Positions 1 through 9,056 of a stretch of DNA of 64,000 nucleotides are shown here, one piece after another (position 1 is the first letter of the stretch; every line of letters starts with the position of its first letter). The notes beneath the pieces were generated by a model. The model was given only the letters and a program-made list of their open reading frames with translations, was not told the DNA's origin and ran no database searches. The DNA is from Bacillota bacterium (GTDB taxonomy: Bacteria; Bacillota; Desulfotomaculia; Desulfotomaculales; Pelotomaculaceae): assembly GCA_029555205.1 (NCBI GenBank), contig JAKPTB010000104.1, forward strand, positions 104,870 to 168,869, given 5' to 3'. A program made the translations under genes and the position numbers.

Positions 1-326
1 CTGGCCCGCTCGCTGAGGAGGGCGCGTCCCATATTTGTATGCAGCACAACCCCTGTGGCATTGATAACCGGGCGCAGGTTGGGACGAGCAGACTGCCTTA
101 CGGCACAGAGGGTTTCCCGGACCGTTTGCTCCAGGATAAACTCTTTTCCCTTATTTTCATCGTCCGGCCTAAGTCCTGCCAGGAGCCGCCGCCGCTCCCT
201 TTCCAGGACATCCCGGACAGCCTGGACCACGACGCTGCGCGGCTGCCCTTCCAGTTCTTTAACCAGCCTTGCGTCCCGGAGAACTTCGTCAACAGACGGC
301 AGCATCCTCAGCAATTCCGTACCCAC
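1..326 (-). CDS. selA: SelA, L-seryl-tRNA(Sec) selenium transferase (5' part only)
   Basis: Partial gene running off the left edge; about the first 108 residues are present. SelA is the PLP enzyme that converts Ser-tRNA(Sec) to Sec-tRNA(Sec). The translation begins with a GTG (324-326) as VGTELLRMLPSVDEVL, the usual SelA N-terminus, and later reads RPVINATGVVLHTNMGRALL, the family's conserved block before the PLP domain. A G-run about 8 nt upstream of the GTG can serve as ribosome binding site. The PLP lysine lies outside the window. The gene fits the in-frame UGA of the formate dehydrogenase at 30270 and the yedF gene at 51159. The exact start codon is inferred. Confidence 0.88.
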   Translation of the reverse strand, partial: MGTELLRMLPSVDEVLRDARLVKELEGQPRSVVVQAVRDVLERERRRLLAGLRPDDENKGKEFILEQTVRETLCAVRQSARPNLRPVINATGVVLHTNMGRALLSERA

Positions 327-542
327 GGCTCGGATCCCCCCAATTGTGCCAGCTTATTTCTTATATACCAGGTAATTTCTTTATATGCTATTGTAAAATT
401 ATATGGCAGCATCACCCTAAAAGCAAGTACCCTGATTCTTTGCCTGGTACTTCCGGACAATTGACGCGCGGTTGTTTTAGCGAGACAATTGCCGGGCTGT
501 GATCTAATCACATCCTGACAAGAGTACTGGCACCAAAAACCT

Positions 543-571
543 TTGTCATAAGAGCGGGCGTTATATATAAT
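543..571 (+). promoter_or_regulatory. Sigma-A promoter of purLQ
   Basis: TTGTCA (543-548), a 17-nt spacer and TATAAT (566-571) form a near-consensus housekeeping promoter. The expected start near 578 leaves a leader of about 155 nt before purL. I see no recognisable purine riboswitch in that leader. The 327-732 stretch holds nothing else I can name. Confidence 0.6.
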
Positions 572-732
572 ATAAAGGCGAGAGAAACCTAAATCCAATC
601 ATTTAACCCACAGAGCAGCGGTTATTGTTTATTTTCTGGAACAAGGCAGGAAATGGTCGAACCCTGTCATATAAACTTTTATACACCAGGGATTTCCCTT
701 TTCTGGTTGCTCCCTTAGAACAGGAGGTTAAG

Positions 733-3573
733 ATGATGATCCAGGAAGTGCGGGTTACGAACTTACCTGAATTACCCGACAGCAAGGGAGAAAAAATCCT
801 TTACGATATCAACAACGCCCTGGGTATCCAAAGTGTTGAAAAAGTCAGGACTGCCCGGGTTTTTCGTTTTGAGGGCATCAGTGAGGAGGATGCCGAATAC
901 CTGGCCCAAAAGCTGCTGGCCGAGGATGTGTTTCAGGAATACCGGATTAACAGCCCCGTCCTCGAAGATGCCGCCGTGGTGCTGGAAGTTGCTTACAAAC
1001 CCGGGGTGATGAACCCGGAGGCAGCGTCCCTGCTCAAGTCGGCTGCCGACCTGGGAGTCAAGGGCCTTGTCGCCGCCGACTCCAGCTGGATCTACGGCTT
1101 TTACGGCAGAAATATCAGCAAAACCGATCTCGACCGGATCGTGAACAGCCTGCTGGTCAACGCAACGGTGGAATATGTCGTCAGGGAAAAACCGAAAACC
1201 CTGATTATCCGGGGCACACCCGGTCCCACCGAAGTCATTCCCATCCGCAAGATGAATGACACCGGGCTCCTCAGCCTGAGCCAGGACAAGCTTTTTTTAA
1301 ACCTGGAGGAAATGAAGGTTATTCAAAATTACTTTACCACCATTGGCCGTGACCCAACCGACTGCGAAATCGAGATTATCGCCCAGACCTGGTCGGAACA
1401 CTGCGTCCACAAGACCTTTAAAGCAAAGCTAATCGTAGACGGGAAAGAAAAAGAGCCCCTCTTCCAGCGGCTGAAGGAAGCTACGGAAGAGATCGGGCAC
1501 CCGCTGGTTCTCTCGGCTTTCGTGGACAATTCCGGCGTCTTTGAATTCTACGACGGACTGGCCATTTGCGGCAAAGTGGAAACACACAACTCGCCATCCG
1601 CCATTGAGCCTTACGGTGGGGCCATGACCGGCAGCGGCGGCGTTTTCCGGGACATCATGGGAACCGGCCAGGGGGCAAAGGTACTGGCATCTACGGATAT
1701 GTTTTGTTTTGCCCCTCCCTGGATGCCCCAGGAGGAAATTCCCCCCGGCTGCCTGCACCCCCACTACCTTTTGAGGCGGGTGGTGGACGGAGTCAAGGAC
1801 TACGGCAACAGGATGGGCATTCCTACCAACAACGGCTCGGTCCATTTTCACAGGGATTTTAGGGCCAAACCCACGGTTATTGTAGGCGCTTACGGCATTC
1901 TTCCCGTTGCAACCTGCCGTAAAGGCAGCCCCAAACCCGGCGATCTGGTGGTGGCCATGGGCGGGCGCACCGGAAGGGACGGCATTCACGGCGCCACCTT
2001 TTCCAGCGGGGAAATGACGGACAGGACCATCGAGGTCAATGCCAGCGCAGTCCAGATTGGTCACCCCATCGAGGAAAAGCGCATGTTCGACGCCATCCTG
2101 GCTGCCAGGGACGAGGGCCTGATCCGGGCCATCACCGACTGCGGCGCCGGGGGATTTGCCTCTGCGGTAGGCGAAATGGGCTCTGAAATTGGAGCCTGCA
2201 TCGCCCTGGACCGGGCGCCCCTGAAATACCCGGGCCTGGCGCCCTGGGAGATCCTGCTCTCGGAAAGCCAGGAGCGGATGGTGCTGGCAGTGGATCCTGC
2301 CAACTGGGAGCGCCTCCAGGAAATATGCCGGAACTACAACGTGGAAGCAACCGTCCTGGGCAAATTTACAGATGACCACCATTTTACCGCCACCTATGAA
2401 GGCCGGACAGTGATGGACCTGGATATGGAGTTTCTTCATAACGGACTGCCTCAACGGGTTATGCAAGCCGCCTGGAAGCGGCCAGCCCTGGCTGAACCGG
2501 AGGTCGAGCCGCCCTGGGACTGGGGCGAGCTTTTTGCCCGGGTGCTGGGCCACCTCAATGTGTGCTCTAAAGAACCCATTGTCCGGGTATACGACCACGG
2601 AGTGCAGGGGACCAACACCCTACCGCCCTTTGCCGGGGTGAACGGGGACGGGCCCAACGACGCTGCCATCATTACCCCTGTCTACGGAAAACCCTACGGC
2701 ATGATTATAGCCCACGGCCTGAATCCCGTATTAAATATAATCAACCCCTACTACGGAAGCCTGTGGGCAGCTGCCGAGGCAACCGCCAACGCAGTGGCCT
2801 GTGGCGCCAATCCTGCAGAAATGGCGCTTATCGATAATTTCATCTGGCCCTTCCCGGACGAAGAATCCCTGGGCGCCCTGGACCTGGCGGTTGACGCCTG
2901 CGTGAACTTTTCCCGGGCTACAGGTATGCCCTTCATCTCGGGAAAAGACAGCCTCTCCAGCACCTACCGGGGCAAGGACGGGAAGGTCATCAAGATTCCG
3001 CCGGTCCTTTGCATCTCGGTCTTCGGCCGGATCCCCGACATTACCCGGACTGTTTCGGCGGACTTCAAGAAACAGGACAGCCAGATTGTCCTGGTGGGTT
3101 ACCGCAACACCGGTGAGATGGCCGGCTCGGTCTACTACGACTTACTGGGAATAGTGGGAAGCAACCTGCCCAAAATCGACCCCGTAGCCCTGACCAGGGT
3201 TTATAAAGCCCTTCATAGGGCCATAAACACGGGCAAAGTCCTGGCCTGCCACGATTTGAGCGAAGGCGGGCTGGCGGCTGCCCTGGCTGAAATGTGTTTC
3301 GGGGGCGGCCTTGGCGCAACCATCAAAATTGATGAAGCTGAAAAAGCAGAGTTCTTCCTCTTTAACGAAACGGCCGGCTGTTTTTTGGTGGAGATTTCGC
3401 AGAACACCGATCCGGCTGAAACTTTTGGAGACATCCCCTGGACTGTAATCGGCAAAACAGTTCCGGCCCAGTTTATCACTGCCGGACAGCGGGGAGAGAC
3501 CCTTTTTTCACTGAATCTGGAGGATTTAAAAGAAGCCTGGCAGCGGCCGATGAAGGAGGTCTTCCGTTCATGA
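733..3573 (+). CDS. purL: FGAM synthase, PurL with N-terminal PurS-like repeats
   Basis: Phosphoribosylformylglycinamidine synthase, the ATP-dependent fourth step of de novo purine synthesis; about 946 residues. The start is the ATG at 733, preceded by AGGAGG; the frame is open further upstream but without a ribosome binding site. Residues ~1-85 and ~90-165 each resemble a PurS domain (the second has the PurS-like VAYKPGVMNPE), followed by the PurL catalytic region with TWSEHCVHKTF, which carries the catalytic His. So PurS is fused in, apparently twice, whereas most bacilli keep PurS separate. The gene overlaps purQ by 4 bases (ATGA), so the two are co-translated and probably form one complex with the amidotransferase. 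Confidence 0.92.
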   Translation: MMIQEVRVTNLPELPDSKGEKILYDINNALGIQSVEKVRTARVFRFEGISEEDAEYLAQKLLAEDVFQEYRINSPVLEDAAVVLEVAYKPGVMNPEAASLLKSAADLGVKGLVAADSSWIYGFYGRNISKTDLDRIVNSLLVNATVEYVVREKPKTLIIRGTPGPTEVIPIRKMNDTGLLSLSQDKLFLNLEEMKVIQNYFTTIGRDPTDCEIEIIAQTWSEHCVHKTFKAKLIVDGKEKEPLFQRLKEATEEIGHPLVLSAFVDNSGVFEFYDGLAICGKVETHNSPSAIEPYGGAMTGSGGVFRDIMGTGQGAKVLASTDMFCFAPPWMPQEEIPPGCLHPHYLLRRVVDGVKDYGNRMGIPTNNGSVHFHRDFRAKPTVIVGAYGILPVATCRKGSPKPGDLVVAMGGRTGRDGIHGATFSSGEMTDRTIEVNASAVQIGHPIEEKRMFDAILAARDEGLIRAITDCGAGGFASAVGEMGSEIGACIALDRAPLKYPGLAPWEILLSESQERMVLAVDPANWERLQEICRNYNVEATVLGKFTDDHHFTATYEGRTVMDLDMEFLHNGLPQRVMQAAWKRPALAEPEVEPPWDWGELFARVLGHLNVCSKEPIVRVYDHGVQGTNTLPPFAGVNGDGPNDAAIITPVYGKPYGMIIAHGLNPVLNIINPYYGSLWAAAEATANAVACGANPAEMALIDNFIWPFPDEESLGALDLAVDACVNFSRATGMPFISGKDSLSSTYRGKDGKVIKIPPVLCISVFGRIPDITRTVSADFKKQDSQIVLVGYRNTGEMAGSVYYDLLGIVGSNLPKIDPVALTRVYKALHRAINTGKVLACHDLSEGGLAAALAEMCFGGGLGATIKIDEAEKAEFFLFNETAGCFLVEISQNTDPAETFGDIPWTVIGKTVPAQFITAGQRGETLFSLNLEDLKEAWQRPMKEVFRS

Positions 3574-4352
3574 AAAAACCCCGCGTATGCGTGCTCCGCA
3601 CAGACGGCATCAACTGTGACGAAGAAACATTTTACGCCTTTGAAAAAGCCGGGGCGGAGTGCAAAATGGTGCACGTAAACCAGATCCGGAGCGGCAGCGA
3701 AAAACTGGCCTCCTACCAGATTTTAGTCCTGCCCGGCGGCTTTTCTTACGGTGACGACGTCCATTCAGGCAAGATCCTCGCTGTGGAATTGACTTCCTTT
3801 ATGAAAGAACAGCTGGAGTCCTTTGTGGAAGCGAATAAACTCGTGCTCGGAATCTGCAACGGCTTCCAGGTACTGGTGCGAACCGGGCTCCTGCCTGACA
3901 GGAAAATTGGTCAAATCAAAACCACCCTGATGGCCAACGACAGCAGCCACTTCGAGTGCCGCTGGGTCAACCTGCTGGTTGAACGCAGCCACTGCGTCTT
4001 TACCCGCGGGCTGGAGGGAAGCCTGCTCAGCATCCAGGTCGCCCACGGGGAAGGCAAGTTTTACACAGACCCGGTAACTCTACAGGAAATAGAAAACCGC
4101 GGCCAGGTGGTGTTCCGTTACGCCGGCACCGATGGCCGGCCCACGGTGCTGTACCCGGCCAACCCCAACGGCTCCCTGAACGCCATCGCCGGTATCTGCG
4201 ACTCAACGGGACGAATCTTGGGCATGATGCCCCACCCGGAAAGGTATGTTGAAAGGACCCAGCACCCAAACTGGCGCAGGATGCCTGCTGATACTGTTCC
4301 CCATGGACTGGCCATCTTTAAAAACGCCGTGGATTACGCCCGGCAGTCTTAA
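3570..4352 (+). CDS. purQ: FGAM synthase glutaminase subunit, PurQ
   Basis: Class I glutamine amidotransferase that supplies ammonia to PurL. The nucleophile is Cys96 in LGICNGFQ, and the C-terminal MMPHPERY block supplies the catalytic His. At 260 residues it is somewhat longer than the usual ~225-residue PurQ and resembles the amidotransferase domain of large fused FGAM synthases. The start ATG overlaps the purL stop. No further pur gene follows; the next 400 bases are non-coding. Confidence 0.93.
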   Translation: MKKPRVCVLRTDGINCDEETFYAFEKAGAECKMVHVNQIRSGSEKLASYQILVLPGGFSYGDDVHSGKILAVELTSFMKEQLESFVEANKLVLGICNGFQVLVRTGLLPDRKIGQIKTTLMANDSSHFECRWVNLLVERSHCVFTRGLEGSLLSIQVAHGEGKFYTDPVTLQEIENRGQVVFRYAGTDGRPTVLYPANPNGSLNAIAGICDSTGRILGMMPHPERYVERTQHPNWRRMPADTVPHGLAIFKNAVDYARQS

Positions 4353-4652
4353 TAAGGGGCATGGAAAACAAGCGTCATAAGTGTTCTCGTAGAATAGACG
4401 TTTTATCATCCTTCTACTGGTACCGCACCGGCAACATGAATGTTTATACCGCTGCTATAAGCAATAAGGCAAAACCAGCCCGGTTACGCCAGGCATCAGA
4501 GGAATCACCCGGCAAGCTCAATGTTACCATATTGCGGGATTACAAGGTAATGCAGCTACAGTATGGACAACCAGCCTGGAAATAGACATTCCTACCATGC
4601 TGGTGCCGCGCCGGCGGTACAGATGTTAACTAAAAAAGACCTGCATTGACTT

Positions 4653-4677
4653 AAAAAAGACCTGCGGGTCTTTTTTA
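4653..4677. terminator. Intrinsic terminator after purQ
   Basis: AAAAAAGACC-TGC-GGGTCTTTTTT, a short hairpin with A- and T-runs on either side, so it can work on both strands. The 4353-4750 stretch holds no convincing gene: a 74-codon frame at 4361-4585 has no family resemblance and no ribosome binding site. Two loosely similar blocks near 4420 and 4600 (CTGGTRCCGCRCCGGC) might be decayed repeats. Confidence 0.7.
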
Positions 4678-4750
4678 TTTCCTTTTTGTTCATTTTCTTA
4701 TAAAAAGACTCTTGTATTAAATAAAGCGCCAGGTAAAAACTATATTTGTT

Positions 4751-6568
4751 ATGAAAAAAGTTAAACTAATGATTAACAACCGCACTGTTAAGGCGGAAGA
4801 AGGAACAACCATCCTGCAGGCAGCCAGAAGAGCCGGTTATGATATTCCCACCCTGTGTTACCTGGAAGGGGTCAGCGCCCCGGGGTCCTGCCGGGTCTGC
4901 CTGGTGGAGGTGGAAAGAAACGGCAATAAATCCCTCCTGGCATCCTGCGTGACCCCCGTGGAGGAAGGGTTGAAAGTCTACACAGAATCGCCAAGGGTAC
5001 GGCACGCCCGGAAGCGTATGGTCGAGCTGCTGCTGAGCGAACATAAACTGGAATGCACCAGCTGCCTGCGGAACCTCAACTGCGAGCTGCAGAGCCTGGC
5101 GGATCGCCTGCGCCTGAGAAAAACCAGACTGGGCGGGGAACGCATCGAACACCTTGTGGACGATAAAAACCCTTTTATTGTCCGGGACTACAATAAATGT
5201 ATCAAGTGCCGGCGCTGTGAAGCTGTGTGCAGGGAGCAGGGGGTCTCTGCCCTGTCTGCCCAAAACCGCGGTTTGAGGACGGTTATAGGTCCTGCTTTCC
5301 AAAAAGGGCTTGCGGAAGCCGCCTGTATTGCCTGCGGCCAGTGCGTCCTAGCCTGCCCCACCGGCGCGCTGGCAGAAAAAGAGTATATCGATGAAGTCCA
5401 GCAGGCAATCGACGATCCGGATAAATTCGTCATTGTGCAGACGGCGCCCAGTATCCGGGTGACCCTGGGCGAAGCCTTCGGCCTGCCGGTAGGAACTGTG
5501 GTAACCGGCAAACTGGCTGCGGCACTGCGGCGGCTTGGTTTTGACCGTGTCTTTTCCACCGACTTCGCAGCTGACCTCACAATTATGGAAGAATCCCATG
5601 AGCTCCTGGAGCGCCTTAAAACAAAAAAGCGGCTGCCCTTGATTTCTTCCTGCAGCCCGGGCTGGGTCAAGTTCTGCGAACACTTCTACCCCGAGTTTTT
5701 AGACAACCTCTCAACCTGCAAGTCCCCCCAGGAAATGCTCGGGGCCCTGGCCAAAACCTACTTTGCCGAAAAGGAAGGCCTGGATCCGGCCAAAATTGTT
5801 GTGGTGGGCGTGATGCCCTGTACTGCCAAGAAATTTGAGGCAGCACGGAAAGAGCTGGTAACCAGGGGCCACCGGGACGTGGATTATGTCCTGACCACAC
5901 GGGAACTGGCCAGAATGATCCGGCAGGCCGGGATCAAATTTGAAGATCTGCCTGACGAAGAATATGACCAGCCCCTGGGGATTGCCTCCGGCGCGGGAAA
6001 CATCTTCGGCGGGTCCGGCGGCCTTACGGAAGCGGTCATCCGTACCGCCTTCGCCCTTACCAACCCCGGCGAAAGGGAACCGGTGATTCAGCTTAAGGAA
6101 CTGAGGGGAAGGAAGGGGATTAAAGAAGCGATTATTGATTTGAAAAAGGGCGGCAAGCTGAAAGTAGCTGTGGTTCACGGAACTCGTAACGCCCGCAGGA
6201 TGCTGGAAAGACTCAAGGCAGGGGAACACTTTGATTTTATCGAGATCATGGCCTGCCCGGGGGGATGCGTGGGAGGCGGCGGACAGCCTCTTTTCGGAAA
6301 GCAGGACCACCGTGAACTCGCCGTGGAACACCGGCGCCAAAGGACTGAGGCTTTATTTAAGATTGACCTGGGTAAAAAACTGAGGAAGGCCCATGAAAAC
6401 CCTGCCGTTAAAAAGGTATACGAGGATTATCTCGGCCAACCCCTCAGCGCTAAGGCCAGGGCACTCCTGCATACCTCCTACACCGCCAGAGGCAAAACCC
6501 CCGGCCTGAACGTCCCGGGAGTTAAATGGAACGACGGGAGCAGAAGGCCGGCAGAAGTACCGGGCTGA
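4751..6568 (+). CDS. [FeFe] hydrogenase, HndD/HydA-type catalytic subunit
   Basis: Cytosolic iron hydrogenase of 605 residues. Domains in order: plant-type [2Fe-2S] ferredoxin domain (C36, C47, C50, C66), the H-x3-C-x2-C-x5-C cluster site (H98 to C111), two [4Fe-4S] sites (C150-C160 and C192-C202), then the H-cluster domain with L1 SSCSPGW (299-305), L2 MPCTAKKFE (355-363) and L3 MACPGGCVGGGG (500-511). The L1 motif has Ser where many monomeric enzymes read TSCCP. No NuoE/NuoF-like partner genes are adjacent, so electron donors must be encoded elsewhere if it is part of a multimer. The ATG at 4751 has only a weak ribosome binding site. Likely evolves or consumes H2 from reduced ferredoxin or NAD(P)H; the direction is inferred. 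Confidence 0.92.
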   Translation: MKKVKLMINNRTVKAEEGTTILQAARRAGYDIPTLCYLEGVSAPGSCRVCLVEVERNGNKSLLASCVTPVEEGLKVYTESPRVRHARKRMVELLLSEHKLECTSCLRNLNCELQSLADRLRLRKTRLGGERIEHLVDDKNPFIVRDYNKCIKCRRCEAVCREQGVSALSAQNRGLRTVIGPAFQKGLAEAACIACGQCVLACPTGALAEKEYIDEVQQAIDDPDKFVIVQTAPSIRVTLGEAFGLPVGTVVTGKLAAALRRLGFDRVFSTDFAADLTIMEESHELLERLKTKKRLPLISSCSPGWVKFCEHFYPEFLDNLSTCKSPQEMLGALAKTYFAEKEGLDPAKIVVVGVMPCTAKKFEAARKELVTRGHRDVDYVLTTRELARMIRQAGIKFEDLPDEEYDQPLGIASGAGNIFGGSGGLTEAVIRTAFALTNPGEREPVIQLKELRGRKGIKEAIIDLKKGGKLKVAVVHGTRNARRMLERLKAGEHFDFIEIMACPGGCVGGGGQPLFGKQDHRELAVEHRRQRTEALFKIDLGKKLRKAHENPAVKKVYEDYLGQPLSAKARALLHTSYTARGKTPGLNVPGVKWNDGSRRPAEVPG

Positions 6569-6683
6569 TTCACACCAGGCCGCCCAAAAAGAAAAGTAGC
6601 CTGACGCGTCCGCCCGAGGTATCAAAAAGAGCTCCTGCTACCTGAAGATCGGAATAAAGCAAGGTTTTGGGAGGTGTTGAAAC

Positions 6684-7622
6684 CTGAAAAAAATACAATG
6701 GATTGTTGCCTGCAGCGCCTTTCTTCTTTACTTTCTTGCCCTAATACCAGGCAGTCAGGCGTCTCCAGGCAATACAGGCCATCTGGATCATATACAGGGA
6801 CGCACCTTGTTCCTTCAAGATCCTCATTTCACCGGCACTGATGTAATGGATCTCCAGCAGCGGCTGCAAATGCTGGGTTATTACAAAGGAGACCTAAACG
6901 GTATCTACGACCTGGAAACAGCCCGGGCTGTAGCCTCGGCCCAGGAATCCCTGGACCTGCACCCGGACGGCACTGTCAACCTGTATACGCTCCAGGCGCT
7001 GGTTTCCGCCACCGACCAGAAGCTTTACGGAGAAAAAATGCCGGCTGTACCAGAACGGGTCAGCGTTCTCATTGACATGGACAAACTGACCCTGACCCTT
7101 TTTGATGGAGGCGAGCCGTACAAACAGTACCCGGTTGCCATGGGCAAATATGAGTCGCCTACACCCGTGGGTAACTGGGAAATTATCTCCAAACATATGA
7201 ATCCGCCCAGCGTTATGGGCACACGCTGGCTGGGACTGAACATCCCTTACGGCCAGTATGGTATCCACGGCACCAATAATCCAGGCAGTATCGGCAGTTT
7301 TGCCAGTCACGGCTGTATCCGGATGTACAATGCCCACGTGGAAGAGATTTACCCGGCTGTTGCAGTTGGAACATCGGTAACCATTATTGGAACACCTTTC
7401 GGGGCTCCGGGCGTTCCTCCCGGCGTGCTCAAACATGGAGCCCAGGGTCCGGGTGTACTGGAAGTCCAGCGGTCTCTGAAAAGGCTGGGCTATCTCAAGT
7501 GGAACCCCGATGGATTCTGGGGAGAAGGCACTGAAAAGGCAGTTAAAAAATTCCGGGAAGACCATGGTCTTAAAGGTCCCAACTACGTTGACGACAAGGT
7601 CTATGAATTACTGGGATATTAA
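6684..7622 (+). CDS. Secreted L,D-transpeptidase (YkuD) with two peptidoglycan-binding domains
   Basis: Cell-wall cross-linking enzyme acting outside the membrane. The frame opens after a TGA at 6678; the only start giving a signal peptide is CTG at 6684, seven bases after GGGAGGTG, yielding KKIQWIV...LIPGSQA, a typical Sec signal with an A-x-A-like cleavage site. A TTG at 6807 would lose the signal and is unlikely. After the signal: PG_binding_1 domain (LQQRLQMLGYY...), YkuD catalytic domain with HGTNNP and the SHGCIRM nucleophile motif, then a second PG_binding_1 domain (VQRSLKRLGYL...). The rare CTG start is inferred from the ribosome binding site and signal peptide. Transcribed alone or as a tail of the hydrogenase transcript. 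Confidence 0.85.
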   Translation: MKKIQWIVACSAFLLYFLALIPGSQASPGNTGHLDHIQGRTLFLQDPHFTGTDVMDLQQRLQMLGYYKGDLNGIYDLETARAVASAQESLDLHPDGTVNLYTLQALVSATDQKLYGEKMPAVPERVSVLIDMDKLTLTLFDGGEPYKQYPVAMGKYESPTPVGNWEIISKHMNPPSVMGTRWLGLNIPYGQYGIHGTNNPGSIGSFASHGCIRMYNAHVEEIYPAVAVGTSVTIIGTPFGAPGVPPGVLKHGAQGPGVLEVQRSLKRLGYLKWNPDGFWGEGTEKAVKKFREDHGLKGPNYVDDKVYELLGY

Positions 7623-7629
7623 ATTAAAC

Positions 7630-7648
7630 AGCCGGGTATGACCCGGCT
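7630..7648 (+). terminator. Hairpin after the L,D-transpeptidase gene
   Basis: AGCCGGGT-ATG-ACCCGGCT hairpin eight bases after the stop codon. The following run is interrupted (TACATTTTAATT), so it is a weak intrinsic terminator at best. Confidence 0.45.
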
Positions 7649-7774
7649 TACATTTTAATTCGCTACAGTCCCTATGTGTTTTAATCAGTTACGGCATGCA
7701 GCACTGTAAAATATCCGCCCCTGAACCCTTGCGCCGGATAATAACAGGCATCTTTAATGATCCAATCCCCCTGT

Positions 7775-8614
7775 TCATTCACCCAGAAAACGCAACCTGA
7801 CCCTGTCTTCGATCAAGCCGCTTTTATAAGCATAATTATAAAAAGTGAGTAGCGCGTGCCGGTCGCTTTCGTCAAATTCATAGCGGATTCTTTTGAAATA
7901 ATCTTTGATTACAGAAACCGGCAAAGGGCTTTTCTTCTGGGCCAGGGCAATAATTTCTGGGAGCCGGCTCATACCTATTTTTTTGGACTCCAGAAGGGTT
8001 TTCGCCAACTCCTTTGCTTTCATCGGGTTCGCCTCAGCATAATCCCTGCGGACCACCCATATGGCATAGACCATTTTTTCCCCTGTAAATTGTTTCCAGG
8101 CATCCCCAAGGTCGGTAACCTGGTAGGGCAAATGCTTTTCCTTTACCCGCTGGTGGGCTAGAATAGCTTCATCTCCAATTAAAAGGGCGCCGTCAGCTTT
8201 CAGCATCATCCTGTCAAAGTCCGATGGAGCGGTTTCAAACTGCACATCCACATGATAGTAGTGATCAAAAAGAATTTTGAGTAAAACAACGGAAGTGGCT
8301 GACGTTTCGGTGAGACAGACCTTCTTCCCCTCAAGTTCAGTGACCGGCATCTTGCTGAAAAACAGGATATTCGCAACACGGCCGTCCGCACTTATGGACA
8401 GATCGGGAAGAATTAAACAACGGTCAGCATTACGGGCATATTCTATTGAGGATAGCGAAGTGACTTCCAGTTCTCCGTCTAGAAAAAGACGGTTCAAACG
8501 GGTGGGCGAACCTTTAACCAGTTCAGCTTCCAGAGGCAGAATCCCCTCTTCCAGGGCATAGTATACAGGCAGGTAATTAATGTATTCCACCTGCCCGAGG
8601 CGCAGTCCTGACAC
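7775..8614 (-). CDS. mqnA: MqnA, chorismate dehydratase (futalosine menaquinone route)
   Basis: 279-residue enzyme that removes water from chorismate to give 3-enolpyruvyl-benzoate, the entry step of the futalosine pathway. The N-terminus LRLGQVEYINYLPVYYAL and the internal KGSPTRLN and DGALLIGDEA blocks are typical of MqnA (periplasmic-binding-protein fold). Start GTG at 8614 follows GAGGAGG by seven bases. It lies downstream of a decayed mqnE scrap and of mqnP/mqnL on the same strand, which supports the pathway assignment. Confidence 0.9.
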   Translation of the reverse strand: MSGLRLGQVEYINYLPVYYALEEGILPLEAELVKGSPTRLNRLFLDGELEVTSLSSIEYARNADRCLILPDLSISADGRVANILFFSKMPVTELEGKKVCLTETSATSVVLLKILFDHYYHVDVQFETAPSDFDRMMLKADGALLIGDEAILAHQRVKEKHLPYQVTDLGDAWKQFTGEKMVYAIWVVRRDYAEANPMKAKELAKTLLESKKIGMSRLPEIIALAQKKSPLPVSVIKDYFKRIRYEFDESDRHALLTFYNYAYKSGLIEDRVRLRFLGE

Positions 8615-8637
8615 TATTAACCCTCCTCAATAATGTT

Positions 8638-8820
8638 CTAGATATTCCAACGCTCCACTGGTATTCGCCCAGCCGCCATGCTAAAATCACTTACAAGCCT
8701 GGAAGAGCTGTTTTGGATTTAGCCTGGCCGGTTGCTGCTCCTGCGTCATGGGCGATTCTCCTCCACCACGGTTGTTTTCCAGGCCGTCAACCCCGAAGGA
8801 TAGGGGAAACCCGGGCTGTT
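8638..8820 (-). pseudogene. Remnant of the 3' end of mqnE (aminofutalosine synthase)
   Basis: The minus strand reads, in different frames, LSFGVDGL, then TVVEEN, then HDAGAAT, and finally LVSDFSMAAGRIPVERWNI followed by TAG (8638-8640). These match, in order, the closing stretch of radical-SAM aminofutalosine synthase (ALSFGVDDLDGTVVEE..., HxAGA, ...EAGRIPVERD). At least two frame changes are needed and the rest of the gene is missing, so this is a decayed tail. It sits just upstream of mqnA. A GC hairpin at about 8808-8830 lies at its 5' side. The 8830-9056 stretch shows nothing further. Confidence 0.6.
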
Positions 8821-9056
8821 GCAGCCCGGCCTAATAACCTAAAGGACTTTTATCACTGACTTCTGAACATTCTTTAGGCTGCAAGTAAAAGCCCAAGATT
8901 GGTCAACCCGCATCCACTCAAACACACAAGCCAACCATTTTATAATCAGTTTAAAACCATATTAGGCCTGCCTTTAATAAAGCGTCCGGGAAGAAAACAT
9001 CTGTTCAATATTCCGGGCGTTTTCCTGCCCAGAACCCTGACAGTCCACCAACACAA

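Noticed and set aside
578..732. Purine riboswitch in the purL leader
   Set aside because: The conserved purine-aptamer core sequences are not present; only a plain leader with weak pairing potential.
1429..2598. 389-codon open frame on the minus strand inside purL
   Set aside because: Exact antisense of purL; composition typical of a shadow frame, no ribosome binding site and no family resemblance.
4361..4585. Possible 74-residue protein after purQ
   Set aside because: No ribosome binding site at the right distance, no conserved pattern, lies between purQ and a terminator.
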